NCBI RefSeq assembly: GCF_014637085.1 | Contig: NZ_BMEU01000004.1 | Coordinates: forward strand, 156,652-220,651 | Length of the DNA: 64,000 nucleotides | Direction: 5' to 3' | From: Comamonas phosphati | Lineage (GTDB): Bacteria > Pseudomonadota > Gammaproteobacteria > Burkholderiales > Burkholderiaceae_C | Shown here: positions 17,796 to 26,250 of the stretch, one piece after another | Numbering within the stretch: position 1 is the stretch's first letter | Layout: every line of letters starts with the position of its first letter | Translations under genes and position numbers: made by a program | Notes under the pieces: generated by a model | Told to the model about the DNA's origin: nothing | Databases searched by the model: none | Seen by the model: only the letters and a program-made list of their open reading frames with translations

Positions 17796-18363
17796 ACAGC
17801 ACGATCCGCAGACGCCGGATGCCGCGGCCCAGGCCCACTTCGGCGCGCGCCGCCGCTGGCTCACGGGCGCCGTGGCCGTGGCTGCTGCAGCGGCCGGCGC
17901 CGCCGTTGCCTGGAAGCGCAGCCGCCCGCAGGCCATGGGTCCCGGCGCGGAGCAGCAGCTGTGGGAGCAGCAGCTGCAGACGCCGGACGGCAAGCCCTTC
18001 GCCATGGCCGACTGGCGCGGCAAATGGGTGCTGGTCAACTTCTGGGCCACCTGGTGCCCGCCCTGCGTCAAGGAAATGCCCATGCTCAGCGAATTCGCGG
18101 GGCGCTCCGCACAGCACGGCATCCAGGTGATTGGCCTGGCCGTGGACAAGGCCGAGGCGGTAGGGCGTTTCCTGGCGCGCCAGCCCGTGCAGTATCCTGT
18201 GGCCCTGGCCATGCAGGGCGGCCTGGGGCTGACGCGTGCCCTGGGCAATCTGCAGGGGGGATTGCCTTTTACGGTCCTGATCGATCCGAAGGGGATCGTG
18301 CGGCAACGTAAAATAGGCGAGCTGTCCAGCGAAGATCTTGCAGATTGGAGCCTGAAACGGTGA
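17788..18363 (+). CDS. TlpA/ResA-type membrane-anchored thioredoxin
   Basis: The 191-residue protein has an N-terminal membrane anchor (about 25-42) and then a periplasmic thioredoxin domain with VLVNFWATWCPPCVKEMPML, active-site CPPC at 90-93, and the cis-proline segment GGLPFTVLIDPKG. Such proteins reduce disulfides in the periplasm, for example of apocytochromes c or outer-membrane proteins. The partner is not shown here. It overlaps the preceding hypothetical by 8 bases. In many related genomes aroQ lies between this gene and accB; here only 145 bp of non-coding sequence separates them. Confidence 0.9.
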   Translation: MTEQHDPQTPDAAAQAHFGARRRWLTGAVAVAAAAAGAAVAWKRSRPQAMGPGAEQQLWEQQLQTPDGKPFAMADWRGKWVLVNFWATWCPPCVKEMPMLSEFAGRSAQHGIQVIGLAVDKAEAVGRFLARQPVQYPVALAMQGGLGLTRALGNLQGGLPFTVLIDPKGIVRQRKIGELSSEDLADWSLKR

Positions 18364-18508
18364 TCTTGCCGCCAGGTAGCCGTCGGAAAGATGTTTGGAA
18401 TGCGCAATTCCATAATGATGTTGGTGAAAAATGTGTGCGAATGCACGCAATAGGGCGAAATTGAGGTAAATTCGCGCCCTATTTAGTTTCTAAGCCGCTG
18501 GAGCTCCC

Positions 18509-18952
18509 ATGGATTTGCGAAAACTCAAGACCCTCATTGATCTGGTGTCCGAATCGAATGTTTCGGAACTGGAGATCACCGAAGCAGAGGGCAAGGTCCG
18601 TATCGTCAAGAGCGATGGCGCGGTCGTGCAGCAGTATGTGGCGGCGCCCATGATGGCCGCTCCCGTGGCTGTAGCTGCTCCCGCCGTTGCCGCGGCTCCT
18701 GCAGTTGCCCAGTTGGAAGGCCATGTGGTCAAGTCGCCCATGGTCGGCACGTTCTACCGCGCCTCCAGCCCCGGCGCCAAGCCTTTCGTTGACGTGGGCA
18801 GTCAGGTCAAGGAAGGCGAAACGATCTGCATCGTGGAAGCGATGAAGATTCTCAACGAGATCGAAGCCGACAAGAGCGGCACCGTAGTGCGCATCCTGGG
18901 CGAGAACGGCCAGGCTGTCGAATACGGTCAACCCCTGTTTGTGATCGAGTGA
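18509..18952 (+). CDS. accB: Biotin carboxyl carrier protein of acetyl-CoA carboxylase
   Basis: AccB carries the biotin that AccC carboxylates and that the AccAD transferase uses to make malonyl-CoA, the first step of fatty acid synthesis. The 147-residue product has the N-terminal [17 protein letters not shown] helix, an alanine/proline-rich linker (about 45-68) and the biotinyl domain with [15 protein letters not shown], in which K113 is the biotinylated lysine. Length is typical. accC follows after an unusually long 207-bp gap. Confidence 0.97.
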   Translation: MDLRKLKTLIDLVSESNVSELEITEAEGKVRIVKSDGAVVQQYVAAPMMAAPVAVAAPAVAAAPAVAQLEGHVVKSPMVGTFYRASSPGAKPFVDVGSQVKEGETICIVEAMKILNEIEADKSGTVVRILGENGQAVEYGQPLFVIE

Positions 18953-19159
18953 TGGGCTTGAGGCGTTGCTGGCTGCCCGCAGCCCGACGCCGAGGCGTGC
19001 CCGCCATGGGCGGCGCGACTGAGTTGTATTTGCGCGAACAGCAGGGCATGAAAGGCGTTTCCATGGGATCAATGCCTTGCCCGGACTGGATTTGCGCAAG
19101 TCGTGAGTCATTGGCAGTGGCCTGTGCCCCGGTGCAGGCGCCAAGCTGCGAGGAACTTC
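18953..19159. other. Long accB-accC intercistronic gap with a possible degenerate family D element
   Basis: accB and accC are usually close together, but here they are 207 bp apart. The segment 19017-19101 begins GACTGAG, contains GCGAACAGCAGGGCATGA and ends ATTTGCGCAAGTC. The end matches the right terminus of family D, and the middle resembles copy 2 of that family. It may be a decayed copy. No gene is seen. Confidence 0.35.
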
Positions 19160-20518
19160 ATGTTTAAGAAAATTTTGGTTGCCAACCGGGGCGAGATCGC
19201 CCTGCGCATCCAGCGCGCTTGCCGCGAACTGGGTATCAAGGCGGTGATGGTGTATTCCGAAGCCGACCGCGATGCCAAGTACGTCAAGCTGGCCGACGAG
19301 GCCGTGTGCATCGGCCCGGCTCCCTCCCCGCTGTCCTACCTCAACATGCCGGCCATCATTTCGGCCGCCGAGGTGACCGATGCGGAAGCCATCCACCCCG
19401 GCTACGGCTTTCTGAGCGAGAACGCCGACTTCGCCGAGCGCGTGGAAAAGAGCGGCTTCACCTTCATCGGCCCGACGCCCGAGAACATCCGCACCATGGG
19501 TGACAAGGTCTCGGCCAAGCAGTCCATGATCAAGGCCGGCGTGCCCTGCGTGCCCGGTTCCGACGGCGAGCTGCCCGACGACCCGGCCCTGATCAAGCGC
19601 ATCGCCAAGGCCATCGGCTATCCGGTGATCATCAAGGCCTCCGGCGGCGGCGGCGGCCGCGGCATGCGCGTGGTGCACACCGAGGCCGCGCTGATCAATG
19701 CCGTGCAGATGACCAAGGCCGAGGCTGCCGCAGCCTTCGGCAACCCGGCCGTCTACATGGAGAAGTACCTGCAGAATCCGCGCCACGTGGAAATCCAGGT
19801 GCTGGCCGATACCTACAAGAATGCGGTCTACCTGGGCGAGCGCGACTGCTCCATGCAGCGCCGCCACCAGAAGGTGATCGAGGAAGCTCCGGCCCCCGGC
19901 ATTCCCCGCCGCCTGATCGAGAAGATCGGCGAGCGCTGCGTGGCTGCCTGCAAGAAGATCGGCTATCGCGGCGCGGGCACCTTCGAGTTCCTCTACGAAA
20001 ACGGCGAGTTCTACTTCATCGAGATGAACACCCGCGTGCAGGTGGAGCACCCGATCTCGGAGCTGGTCACCGGGGTGGACATCGTGCGCACCCAGATCAT
20101 GATCGCAGCCGGCGAGAAGCTGCCGTTCATGCAGCGCCAGGTCGAGTTCAAGGGCCATGCCATCGAATGCCGCGTGAATGCGGAGGACCCCTACAAGTTC
20201 ATTCCCTCGCCCGGCCGCATCAGCATGTGGCATGCCCCCGGCGGCCCCGGCGTGCGCGTGGACTCGCATGTGTACAGCAACTACTTCGTGCCGCCCAACT
20301 ACGACTCCATGATCGGCAAGATCATCACCTATGGCGACACGCGCGAGCAGGCCATTGCCCGCATGCGCACGGCCCTGCTGGAGACGGTGGTGGAAGGCAT
20401 CAACACCAACATTCCCTTGCACCAGGACCTGATGGTGGATGCCAAGTTCATCGAAGGCGGCACCAACATCCACTATCTGGAAGAGTGGCTGACGCACCGC
20501 AATACCAACAAGCGATGA
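19160..20518 (+). CDS. accC: Biotin carboxylase subunit of acetyl-CoA carboxylase
   Basis: AccC carboxylates biotin on AccB using ATP and bicarbonate. The 452-residue protein starts [21 protein letters not shown]. It has the ATP-grasp glycine loop [49 protein letters not shown] and the C-terminal domain with [11 protein letters not shown]. Length is normal. AGGAA precedes the ATG at 19160, which fixes the start. It forms the accBC pair; a family C repeat lies immediately downstream before prmA. Confidence 0.98.
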   Translation: MFKKILVANRGEIALRIQRACRELGIKAVMVYSEADRDAKYVKLADEAVCIGPAPSPLSYLNMPAIISAAEVTDAEAIHPGYGFLSENADFAERVEKSGFTFIGPTPENIRTMGDKVSAKQSMIKAGVPCVPGSDGELPDDPALIKRIAKAIGYPVIIKASGGGGGRGMRVVHTEAALINAVQMTKAEAAAAFGNPAVYMEKYLQNPRHVEIQVLADTYKNAVYLGERDCSMQRRHQKVIEEAPAPGIPRRLIEKIGERCVAACKKIGYRGAGTFEFLYENGEFYFIEMNTRVQVEHPISELVTGVDIVRTQIMIAAGEKLPFMQRQVEFKGHAIECRVNAEDPYKFIPSPGRISMWHAPGGPGVRVDSHVYSNYFVPPNYDSMIGKIITYGDTREQAIARMRTALLETVVEGINTNIPLHQDLMVDAKFIEGGTNIHYLEEWLTHRNTNKR

Positions 20519-20550
20519 GCCGGCGGCGGCTGCCAGCGCTGCTGTGATAT

Positions 20551-20822
20551 TAAAACGTGTTCACGATCTCCTCGGCATCGCGCCAGTGCCTTTGCGGGAT
20601 GGGATGCTAGGCGCGGCTCGCAGCCAATAGCCTTGCTATTGGCAAGAGTCGCAACACCGCAGACCGCCCGCAAAGGCGCTGGCCCGAAGGGTTGGGGCGA
20701 AATCGGGCGATTTCTTCGCGCTGACTCCTGCTTGCACCCCGGTGCAAGCGGCGAGCCATCGCTTCGAACTCATCCCGATTGCGCCCCAACGCGACACCGT
20801 AGAGATCGTGAATACGTTCTTA
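20551..20822 (-). repeat. Dispersed repeat family C, copy 2 (MITE-like, ~272 bp)
   Basis: This is the reverse-complement counterpart of 10473-10746. Its ends are AAAACGTGTTCACGATCTC and GAGATCGTGAATACGTTCTT. The internal hairpin at 20623-20643 pairs GCCAATAG with CTATTGGC. It fills most of the gap between accC and prmA. Open frames inside it mirror those in copy 1 and are not taken as genes. Confidence 0.75.
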
Positions 20823-20877
20823 TGCTGGCTTCTGGCAACGGAGGCCGGCATTTTCGTTTTTCAGGAAAGGATGGCCC

Positions 20878-21768
20878 ATGTTCGAGCTGAGCCTGTTGTG
20901 CCCGGAGGACCGGGTTGAAACCATCAGCGACGCGCTGGACGCACTGGACGCACTGAGCGTCTCGGTGGAAGACGCCGATGCGCAAACCGAGGCCGAGCAG
21001 GCCCTGTTCGGCGAGCCCGGCATGCCGCCGCCCAAGGAGGGTTGGCAGCGCAGCCGCGTGATCGCGCTGTTCCCCGGCGAAGAGGCGGCCCGTGAAGCCT
21101 GCGCGCTGCTGGAGCCGCAGGATTTCTTTGTCGGCTGCTCGGAGCTGGCCGTCAAACCGGTGCCCGAGCAGGACTGGGTGCGCCTGACGCAATCGCAGTT
21201 CGCGCCCGTGGACATCACGCCCGAGTTCTGGATCGTGCCGAGCTGGCACGAGCTGCCCGAGCAGGCCAAGGTCAGCATCCGCCTCGATCCGGGCCTGGCC
21301 TTCGGCACCGGCACGCATCCCACCACGCGCATGTGCTTGCGCTGGATTGCACGCCAGGGCGCCGGCAGTCTGGGCCGTACGCTGGACTACGGCTGCGGCT
21401 CGGGCATTCTGGCCATCGGTGCCGCCAAGTTCGGCGCGACGGAAATCGATGCCGTGGACATCGACCCCGCGGCCGTGGAGTCCACCAACTACAACGCCAG
21501 CGCCAACCATGTGCAGCTCAAGTCGGGCCTGCCGGAGGCTGTCGATGGCGAGTACCGGACCGTGCTGGCCAACATCCTGGCCACGCCGCTGAAGGTGCTG
21601 GCCCCGCTGCTGTGCGGCCGCGTCGCGGCGGGCGGCCGCCTGGTGCTGGCCGGTATCCTGGAGCGCCAGGCCGACGAGCTCAAGGAGGCGTATGCGCCTT
21701 ACCTGCAGCTGCAAGTGGCCGACAGCGAGGACGGCTGGATTCTGATGACGGCGCAGCGCGCGGCCTGA
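20878..21768 (+). CDS. prmA: Ribosomal protein L11 methyltransferase
   Basis: PrmA trimethylates lysines and the N-terminus of ribosomal protein L11 using S-adenosylmethionine. The 296-residue product has LDPGLAFGTGTHPTTRMCL, the SAM-binding motif LDYGCGSGILAIGAAKFGA, VDIDPAAVESTNYNA and the NILATPL motif of the active site. Length matches the family. accBC-prmA is a common gene order in beta-proteobacteria; here a family C element separates accC from prmA. A zinc-ribbon gene follows 81 bp downstream. Confidence 0.97.
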   Translation: MFELSLLCPEDRVETISDALDALDALSVSVEDADAQTEAEQALFGEPGMPPPKEGWQRSRVIALFPGEEAAREACALLEPQDFFVGCSELAVKPVPEQDWVRLTQSQFAPVDITPEFWIVPSWHELPEQAKVSIRLDPGLAFGTGTHPTTRMCLRWIARQGAGSLGRTLDYGCGSGILAIGAAKFGATEIDAVDIDPAAVESTNYNASANHVQLKSGLPEAVDGEYRTVLANILATPLKVLAPLLCGRVAAGGRLVLAGILERQADELKEAYAPYLQLQVADSEDGWILMTAQRAA

Positions 21769-21849
21769 TCGCCGAGCGTGAGTTAGCCGTATGCGGGTTC
21801 GCCCCCCGATTCCTGGCGAACCCATGCGTCTGCCTACAATTGCCAATCG

Positions 21850-22968
21850 ATGACCCAGATCACCCGTTGCCCTTCCTGTGGAACCCGCTTCAAAGTGGTG
21901 GCCGATCAGCTGCGCATTTCGCAAGGCTGGGTGCGCTGTGGCGTCTGCCAGAATGTTTTCGACGCCTCGCTGGACCTGCTGGAGTTGCCCGACGCGGTGC
22001 TGTTCAATGCCGCAGCCAAGGCCGCGGCCGCCGAAGCTTCGCAGCCGGCTCGGCCGCCAAGCGCAAACGCCGCTGTGCGGGAGACGCAGTCCTTCGGTGT
22101 GGCGGCCAAGCCTGTAGCGGATGGCGAGGAGCGGCAGCCCTCGGGCCACGAGCCTTTTCTCGAATCATTGTTCGAGCCCTCGTTGGCCGATCAGGCCGGG
22201 TCCTGGCGCAGGCCCGAGGTGCCGCAAGACCCTGTGGCGCCGGAGCCGCGGGACGATGCGTCCTCGATGGCCGCCGCCGTGCCGGATGCGGAGCCGGCAG
22301 GCGAGCCCTTGTTTGCTCCCTCGTCCGCATTTGCCGGCGATGCGCAGCGTGCGCGCCGCCAGGTCGAGGCCGAGCAGGAGGAGGATGGCGATGCGGATGG
22401 CCCGGAGTTCGGGACCGGCGAGGCCGGGCAAGCATTGCCGGCTGCGCAAGCCGAGCCCGGCTTTGTGCGCCAGGCCCGCCGCAAGGCCTTCTGGCACAGC
22501 GCGGCAGTGCGCGGCATGTTGCTGCTGGGCTGCATGATGGCCGTGGGCGGCCTGGCCACGCAGATGCTGTGGCATAGGCGCGATGCGCTGGCCGTGCAGT
22601 ATCCGTCGCTGCAGCCGGTGCTGCGCACCCTGTGTCTCGCCGCGGGCTGCAAGCTGCAGGCGCGCCGCGAGATTTCGGATGTGGTCATCAGCAGCTCCGG
22701 CTTCAAGCAGCTGCCGGGCCAGCGCCAATACCTGTGGAGCCTGAGCCTGGAAAACCGCTCCGAAGTGCCGGTAGCGATGCCAGTGGCGGAGCTGACGCTT
22801 ACCGATGCTCAGGACAGGCCCCTGCTGCGCCGCGTGGTCGAGCTGGTGCCCCTGGGCGCGCCCGCGCAGCTGCGCGGACACGAGGAATGGGGCGTCAGCG
22901 TGCCCGTGCAGGTGCAGGAACTGGCCGTGCCCGTGGCGGGCTACCGCGCCCTGGTTTTTTATCCCTAA
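21850..22968 (+). CDS. Zinc-ribbon membrane protein with DUF3426 domain
   Basis: The 372-residue protein starts with an MJ0042-type zinc ribbon, MTQITRCPSCGTRFKV (C7, C10) with C30 and C33. A long low-complexity acidic/proline linker follows, then one membrane segment at about 219-237 (MLLLGCMMAVGGLATQML) and a C-terminal DUF3426 domain (about 250-372). Its function is unknown; it is a common neighbour of prmA in beta-proteobacteria. A TACAAT box (21835-21840) ends 9 bases before the ATG and no Shine-Dalgarno sequence is seen, so the message may be nearly leaderless. A kinase gene follows 24 bp downstream. Confidence 0.85.
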   Translation: MTQITRCPSCGTRFKVVADQLRISQGWVRCGVCQNVFDASLDLLELPDAVLFNAAAKAAAAEASQPARPPSANAAVRETQSFGVAAKPVADGEERQPSGHEPFLESLFEPSLADQAGSWRRPEVPQDPVAPEPRDDASSMAAAVPDAEPAGEPLFAPSSAFAGDAQRARRQVEAEQEEDGDADGPEFGTGEAGQALPAAQAEPGFVRQARRKAFWHSAAVRGMLLLGCMMAVGGLATQMLWHRRDALAVQYPSLQPVLRTLCLAAGCKLQARREISDVVISSSGFKQLPGQRQYLWSLSLENRSEVPVAMPVAELTLTDAQDRPLLRRVVELVPLGAPAQLRGHEEWGVSVPVQVQELAVPVAGYRALVFYP

Positions 22969-22992
22969 TTTCAAAAGAAAGCGAACAACATC

Positions 22993-23895
22993 ATGGCCGC
23001 TTTGATCTGCGGATCGCTGGCATTCGACAACATCATGACCTTCAACGGTCGTTTTGCGGACCAGATCCTTCCCGACCAGCTGCATATCCTCAACGTGTCG
23101 TTTCTGGTGCCCACGCTGCGCCGCGACTTCGGTGGTTGCGCCGGCAATATCGCCTACAGCCTGAGGCTGCTGGGCGGCGATGCCTGGCCCATGGCCATGG
23201 TGGGCAGCGACGGTGCCGGCTATGTCGGCCACCTGCGGGCGCAGGGCATCGAGACGGCCCATGTGGGCCAGTTGCAGGACACGCATACGGCCCAGTGCAT
23301 GATCATGACGGACCGCGACAACAACCAGATCACGGCCTTCCACCCCGGTGCCATGATGCAGGCGCACGGGAACGTGATCACGCCCGAGATGGCCGAGCAG
23401 GTCAAGGTCGGCATCATCGCGCCCGACGGCCGTCAGGCCATGATCGAGCATGCTGCCCAGTTCGAGGCGGCCGGTATTCCGTTCGTCTTCGATCCAGGCC
23501 AGGGCCTGCCCATGTTCAACGGCGACGAGCTCAAGGCCTTTGTCGAGCAGGCCGACTGGGTGGCCGTCAATGACTACGAAGCCAGGATGCTGTGCGAGCG
23601 CACGGGCTGGAGCCTGGACGAGATTTCGCGCCAGGTCCGCGGCCTGATCGTCACGCTGGGTGCGCAGGGCTGCGAAGTCTGGGAGGGCGGCAGCAAGACG
23701 GCGGTGGCATCCGTCAAGCCGGCGGCGATCGTGGATCCCACGGGCTGTGGCGATGCCTGGCGCGGTGCTCTGCTGTTCGGCCTGGAGCGCGGCTGGGATC
23801 TGGTGCGCTGCGCTGAGCTGGGCAACCGCATGGGCGCGTTGAAGATCGCTCACCGCGGCCCGCAGAACTACGTGCTGGATTTCGCCCGGCCGTAG
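22993..23895 (+). CDS. PfkB-family carbohydrate/nucleoside kinase
   Basis: The 300-residue protein belongs to the ribokinase/PfkB superfamily. It has an N-terminal ALICGSLAFDNIM strand, substrate-binding GGCAGNIAYSLRLLGG and the catalytic anion-hole motif DPTGCGDAWRGALLFG with the base aspartate. The sequence resembles adenosine-kinase-like bacterial members, but the substrate cannot be fixed. It probably shares a transcript with the DUF3426 gene. A bidirectional terminator follows at 23951. Confidence 0.88.
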   Translation: MAALICGSLAFDNIMTFNGRFADQILPDQLHILNVSFLVPTLRRDFGGCAGNIAYSLRLLGGDAWPMAMVGSDGAGYVGHLRAQGIETAHVGQLQDTHTAQCMIMTDRDNNQITAFHPGAMMQAHGNVITPEMAEQVKVGIIAPDGRQAMIEHAAQFEAAGIPFVFDPGQGLPMFNGDELKAFVEQADWVAVNDYEARMLCERTGWSLDEISRQVRGLIVTLGAQGCEVWEGGSKTAVASVKPAAIVDPTGCGDAWRGALLFGLERGWDLVRCAELGNRMGALKIAHRGPQNYVLDFARP

Positions 23896-23950
23896 GCCCA
23901 ACGGTTTCGTCGGTCCTGTTGAAGGGGCCGGCCGGCAGCGATCGCGCCAT

Positions 23951-23985
23951 AAAAAAACCGGCTCTTGCATAAGGCCGGTTTTTTT
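23951..23985 (+). terminator. Bidirectional intrinsic terminator
   Basis: An A-run plus ACCGGC pairs with GCCGGT plus a T-run around TCTTGCATAAG. It lies between the convergent PfkB-type and histone H1-like genes and can serve both. Confidence 0.88.
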
Positions 23986-24025
23986 GCGCCCCGACGAACC
24001 GCGGGGCAGGCAAGACCTGGATGGC

Positions 24026-24871
24026 TCAGGGCTTGTTGCCGGTAGGGAAGGGCCATGCGGCCTGAGGTGCCAGACGGGTCTGGGCGATTGGTGCGGGTGT
24101 CTCTGCAGGTGCGGGCGCCGGTGCTGCCTTCTTGGCAGGAGCCTTGGCGGCCTTGGGCGCAGCGGCCTTCTTGGCAGGAACCTTGGCAGCGGGCTTGGGA
24201 GCAACTGCAGCCTTCTTCGCGGGAGCCTTGGCAGCGGCCTTGGGAGCAACTGCAGCCTTCTTTGCAGGAGCCTTGGCAGCGGCCTTGGGCGCAGCAGCCT
24301 TCTTCGCAGGAGCCTTGGCGGCGGCCTTGGGTGCAGCAGCCTTCTTGGCAGCGGGCTTGGCAGCAACTGCAGCCTTCTTTGCGGGAGCCTTGGCGGCGGC
24401 CTTGGGCGCAGCAGCCTTCTTGGCAGCGGGCTTGGCAGCAACTGCAGCCTTCTTGGCAGGAGCCTTGGCGGCGGCCTTGGGTGCAGCAGCCTTCTTGGCA
24501 GCGGGCTTGGCAGCAACTGCAGCCTTCTTGGCAGGAGCCTTGGCAGCGGCCTTGGGCGCAGCAGCCTTCTTCGCGGGAGCCTTGGCAGCGGCCTTCTTGG
24601 CAGCAGCCTTGGGAGCAACTGCAGCCTTCTTCGCGGGAGCCTTGGCGGCGGCCTTGGGCGCAGCAGCCTTCTTGGCAGGAGCGGCCTTGGCGGTGGTCTT
24701 GGTTGCAGCAGCCTTGGGAGCGACGGCCTTCTTGGCGGCGGCCTTGGGAGCAGCTGCAGCCTTGGCGGTTGCCGTCTTCTTCACGGTTTCAGCCTTGGGC
24801 GCGGCCGCCTTTTTTGTCGCTGTCTTTTTCTCGGTGGTGGCCTTGGCGGCCGTCTTCTTCGCAGTTGCCAT
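24026..24871 (-). CDS. Histone H1-like lysine/alanine-rich DNA-binding protein
   Basis: The 281-residue product is almost entirely Lys, Ala and Pro in KKAAAPKAAAKAPAKKA-type repeats, similar to the C-terminal tail of eukaryotic H1 and to bacterial AlgP/HctB-like and Bordetella BpH1-type proteins. Such proteins bind DNA non-specifically and compact the chromosome. The last 35 residues (ending AWPFPTGNKP) are proline-rich and less basic. Start 24871 is 6 bases after GGAG; the adjacent ATG at 24874 is closer than usual. The repeats are encoded by near-identical DNA, so length variation between strains is likely. Two inverted repeats (24901-24927 and 24934-24957) lie in its upstream region. Confidence 0.88.
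   Translation of the reverse strand: MATAKKTAAKATTEKKTATKKAAAPKAETVKKTATAKAAAAPKAAAKKAVAPKAAATKTTAKAAPAKKAAAPKAAAKAPAKKAAVAPKAAAKKAAAKAPAKKAAAPKAAAKAPAKKAAVAAKPAAKKAAAPKAAAKAPAKKAAVAAKPAAKKAAAPKAAAKAPAKKAAVAAKPAAKKAAAPKAAAKAPAKKAAAPKAAAKAPAKKAAVAPKAAAKAPAKKAAVAPKPAAKVPAKKAAAPKAAKAPAKKAAPAPAPAETPAPIAQTRLAPQAAWPFPTGNKP
24336..24560 (-). repeat. In-frame tandem DNA repeats (~75 bp) inside the H1-like gene
   Basis: Three nearly identical units of about 75 bp encode the same 25 residues, made of KKAAAPKAAAKAPAKK followed by AAVAAKPAA. Shorter related units flank them. Unit length is a multiple of three, so gain or loss of units keeps the frame. Borders are approximate. Confidence 0.75.
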
Positions 24872-25049
24872 CATTTTCTCCTTCGTTGATTTGCATAAAA
24901 CGCTTCGCAATCTTCAGCTGTGAAGCGATTCAGTGCGATGTGGAGTGACGCATCGCAATGAATACGAATTTGCTCCACGTCCTCAACGCATTTTTTGTAG
25001 CGAGGAAGTGAAGCAAGTCATGACTCGCATTGTGCCTGCTAAGAAGCAA

Positions 25050-26141
25050 TTAATCCCAAGAAAGTGCGCCTCCGGTCTGATACTCGATCACTCGTGTCTC
25101 AAAGAAGTTACGTTCTTTCTTCAAATCGATCATTTCGCTCATCCAGGGGAAGGGATTTTCTTCGTTGGGAAAGAGCGCCTCGAGGCCGATCTGCGTGGCG
25201 CGGCGATTCGCGATGTAGCGCAGATAGCCCTTGAACATCGACGCGTTCATGCCGAGCACGCCGCGCGGCATGGTGTCTTCGGCATAGCGGTATTCGAGTT
25301 CGACGGCCTTCTGGAACAGCTCGGTGATTTCCTGCTTGAACTCGGCGGTCCACAGGTGCGGATTCTCGAGCTTGAGCTGGTTGATCAGGTCGATGCCGAA
25401 GTTGCAGTGCATGGACTCGTCGCGCAGGATGTACTGGTACTGCTCGGCAGCACCCGTCATCTTGTTCTGGCGGCCCAGCGCCAGGATCTGCGTGAAGCCC
25501 ACGTAGAAAAACAGGCCTTCCATCAGGCAGGCGAAGACGATCAGCGACTTGAGCAGGGTCTGGTCGTTCTCGGGCGTGCCGGTCTTGAAGTCGGGGTCCA
25601 TGATCGCCTCGATGAAGGGGATCAGGAACTCGTCCTTGTCGCGGATGGATTGGACTTCGTTGTAGGCGTTGAAGATCTCGCCTTCGTCCAGGCCCAGCGA
25701 CTCCACGATGTACTGGTAGGCATGGGTGTGGATGGCTTCCTCAAACGCCTGGCGCAGCAGGAACTGGCGGCACTCGGGCGCCGTGATGTGGCGGTAGGTG
25801 CCCAGCACGATGTTGTTGGCGGCCAGCGAGTCGGCCGTCACGAAGAAGCCCAGGTTGCGCTTGACGATGCGGCGCTCGTCCTCGGTCAGGCCGTTGGGGT
25901 CCTTCCATAGCGCGATGTCGCGGTTCATGTTCACTTCCTGCGGCATCCAGTGGTTGGCGCAGGTCGCCAGATATTTCTCCCAGGCCCACTTGTACTTGAA
26001 CGGAACCAGCTGGTTCACGTCGGTCTTGGCATTGATGATGCGCTTGTCGGCGGCATTGACGCGGCGCTGGGTGCTGGAGGACGTGGCGGCTTCGCCGCTG
26101 GAAGCGGAAGGCGCAAAAGTATCGTCGTCGAAAGTCAGCAT
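25050..26141 (-). CDS. nrdB: Class Ia ribonucleotide reductase, beta subunit
   Basis: NrdB houses the diiron-tyrosyl radical cofactor that activates NrdA for deoxyribonucleotide synthesis. The 363-residue protein shows the expected ligands: D104 ([10 protein letters not shown]), E135 and H138 in [13 protein letters not shown], and the second pair in [10 protein letters not shown]. The candidate radical tyrosine is Y142. Length is normal. It follows nrdA on the minus strand with a 109-bp gap that holds a truncated family A repeat. The pair should be controlled by the NrdR-type boxes upstream of nrdA. Confidence 0.97.
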   Translation of the reverse strand: MLTFDDDTFAPSASSGEAATSSSTQRRVNAADKRIINAKTDVNQLVPFKYKWAWEKYLATCANHWMPQEVNMNRDIALWKDPNGLTEDERRIVKRNLGFFVTADSLAANNIVLGTYRHITAPECRQFLLRQAFEEAIHTHAYQYIVESLGLDEGEIFNAYNEVQSIRDKDEFLIPFIEAIMDPDFKTGTPENDQTLLKSLIVFACLMEGLFFYVGFTQILALGRQNKMTGAAEQYQYILRDESMHCNFGIDLINQLKLENPHLWTAEFKQEITELFQKAVELEYRYAEDTMPRGVLGMNASMFKGYLRYIANRRATQIGLEALFPNEENPFPWMSEMIDLKKERNFFETRVIEYQTGGALSWD

Positions 26142-26186
26142 GGTGGTGTTCCTTTGAATTCAAGAAGTCAGGCGCGGCCTCAAAAC

Positions 26187-26250
26187 CGGCGCGCCCCAGG
26201 CGAGGGCGCCGTCCCCCTTTGGGGGAAGCGGCGCAGCCGCTCAGGGGGGC
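26187..26250 (-). repeat. Dispersed repeat family A, copy 6 (truncated, between nrdA and nrdB)
   Basis: On the minus strand it begins at the base after the nrdA stop: GCCCCCCTGAGCGGCTGCGCC and the hairpin CCCCAAAGGGGG. It is cut short after about 64 bp. It lies inside an apparent operon, in sense orientation to nrdA. Confidence 0.75.

Noticed and set aside
18949-19167. Plus-strand frame between accB and accC
   Set aside because: No family features; it overlaps the accC start and a possible decayed family D element.
24124-24700. Regular short repeats that might suggest a CRISPR array
   Set aside because: The periodicity is that of Lys/Ala/Pro codons within one open frame; there are no unique spacers of constant length and no cas genes.
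24026-24923. Plus-strand frames rich in Gly/Ser/Leu or Ala/Phe opposite the H1-like gene
   Set aside because: They are mirror images of the Lys/Ala/Pro repeat codons; the minus-strand frame has the ribosome binding site and a known protein type.
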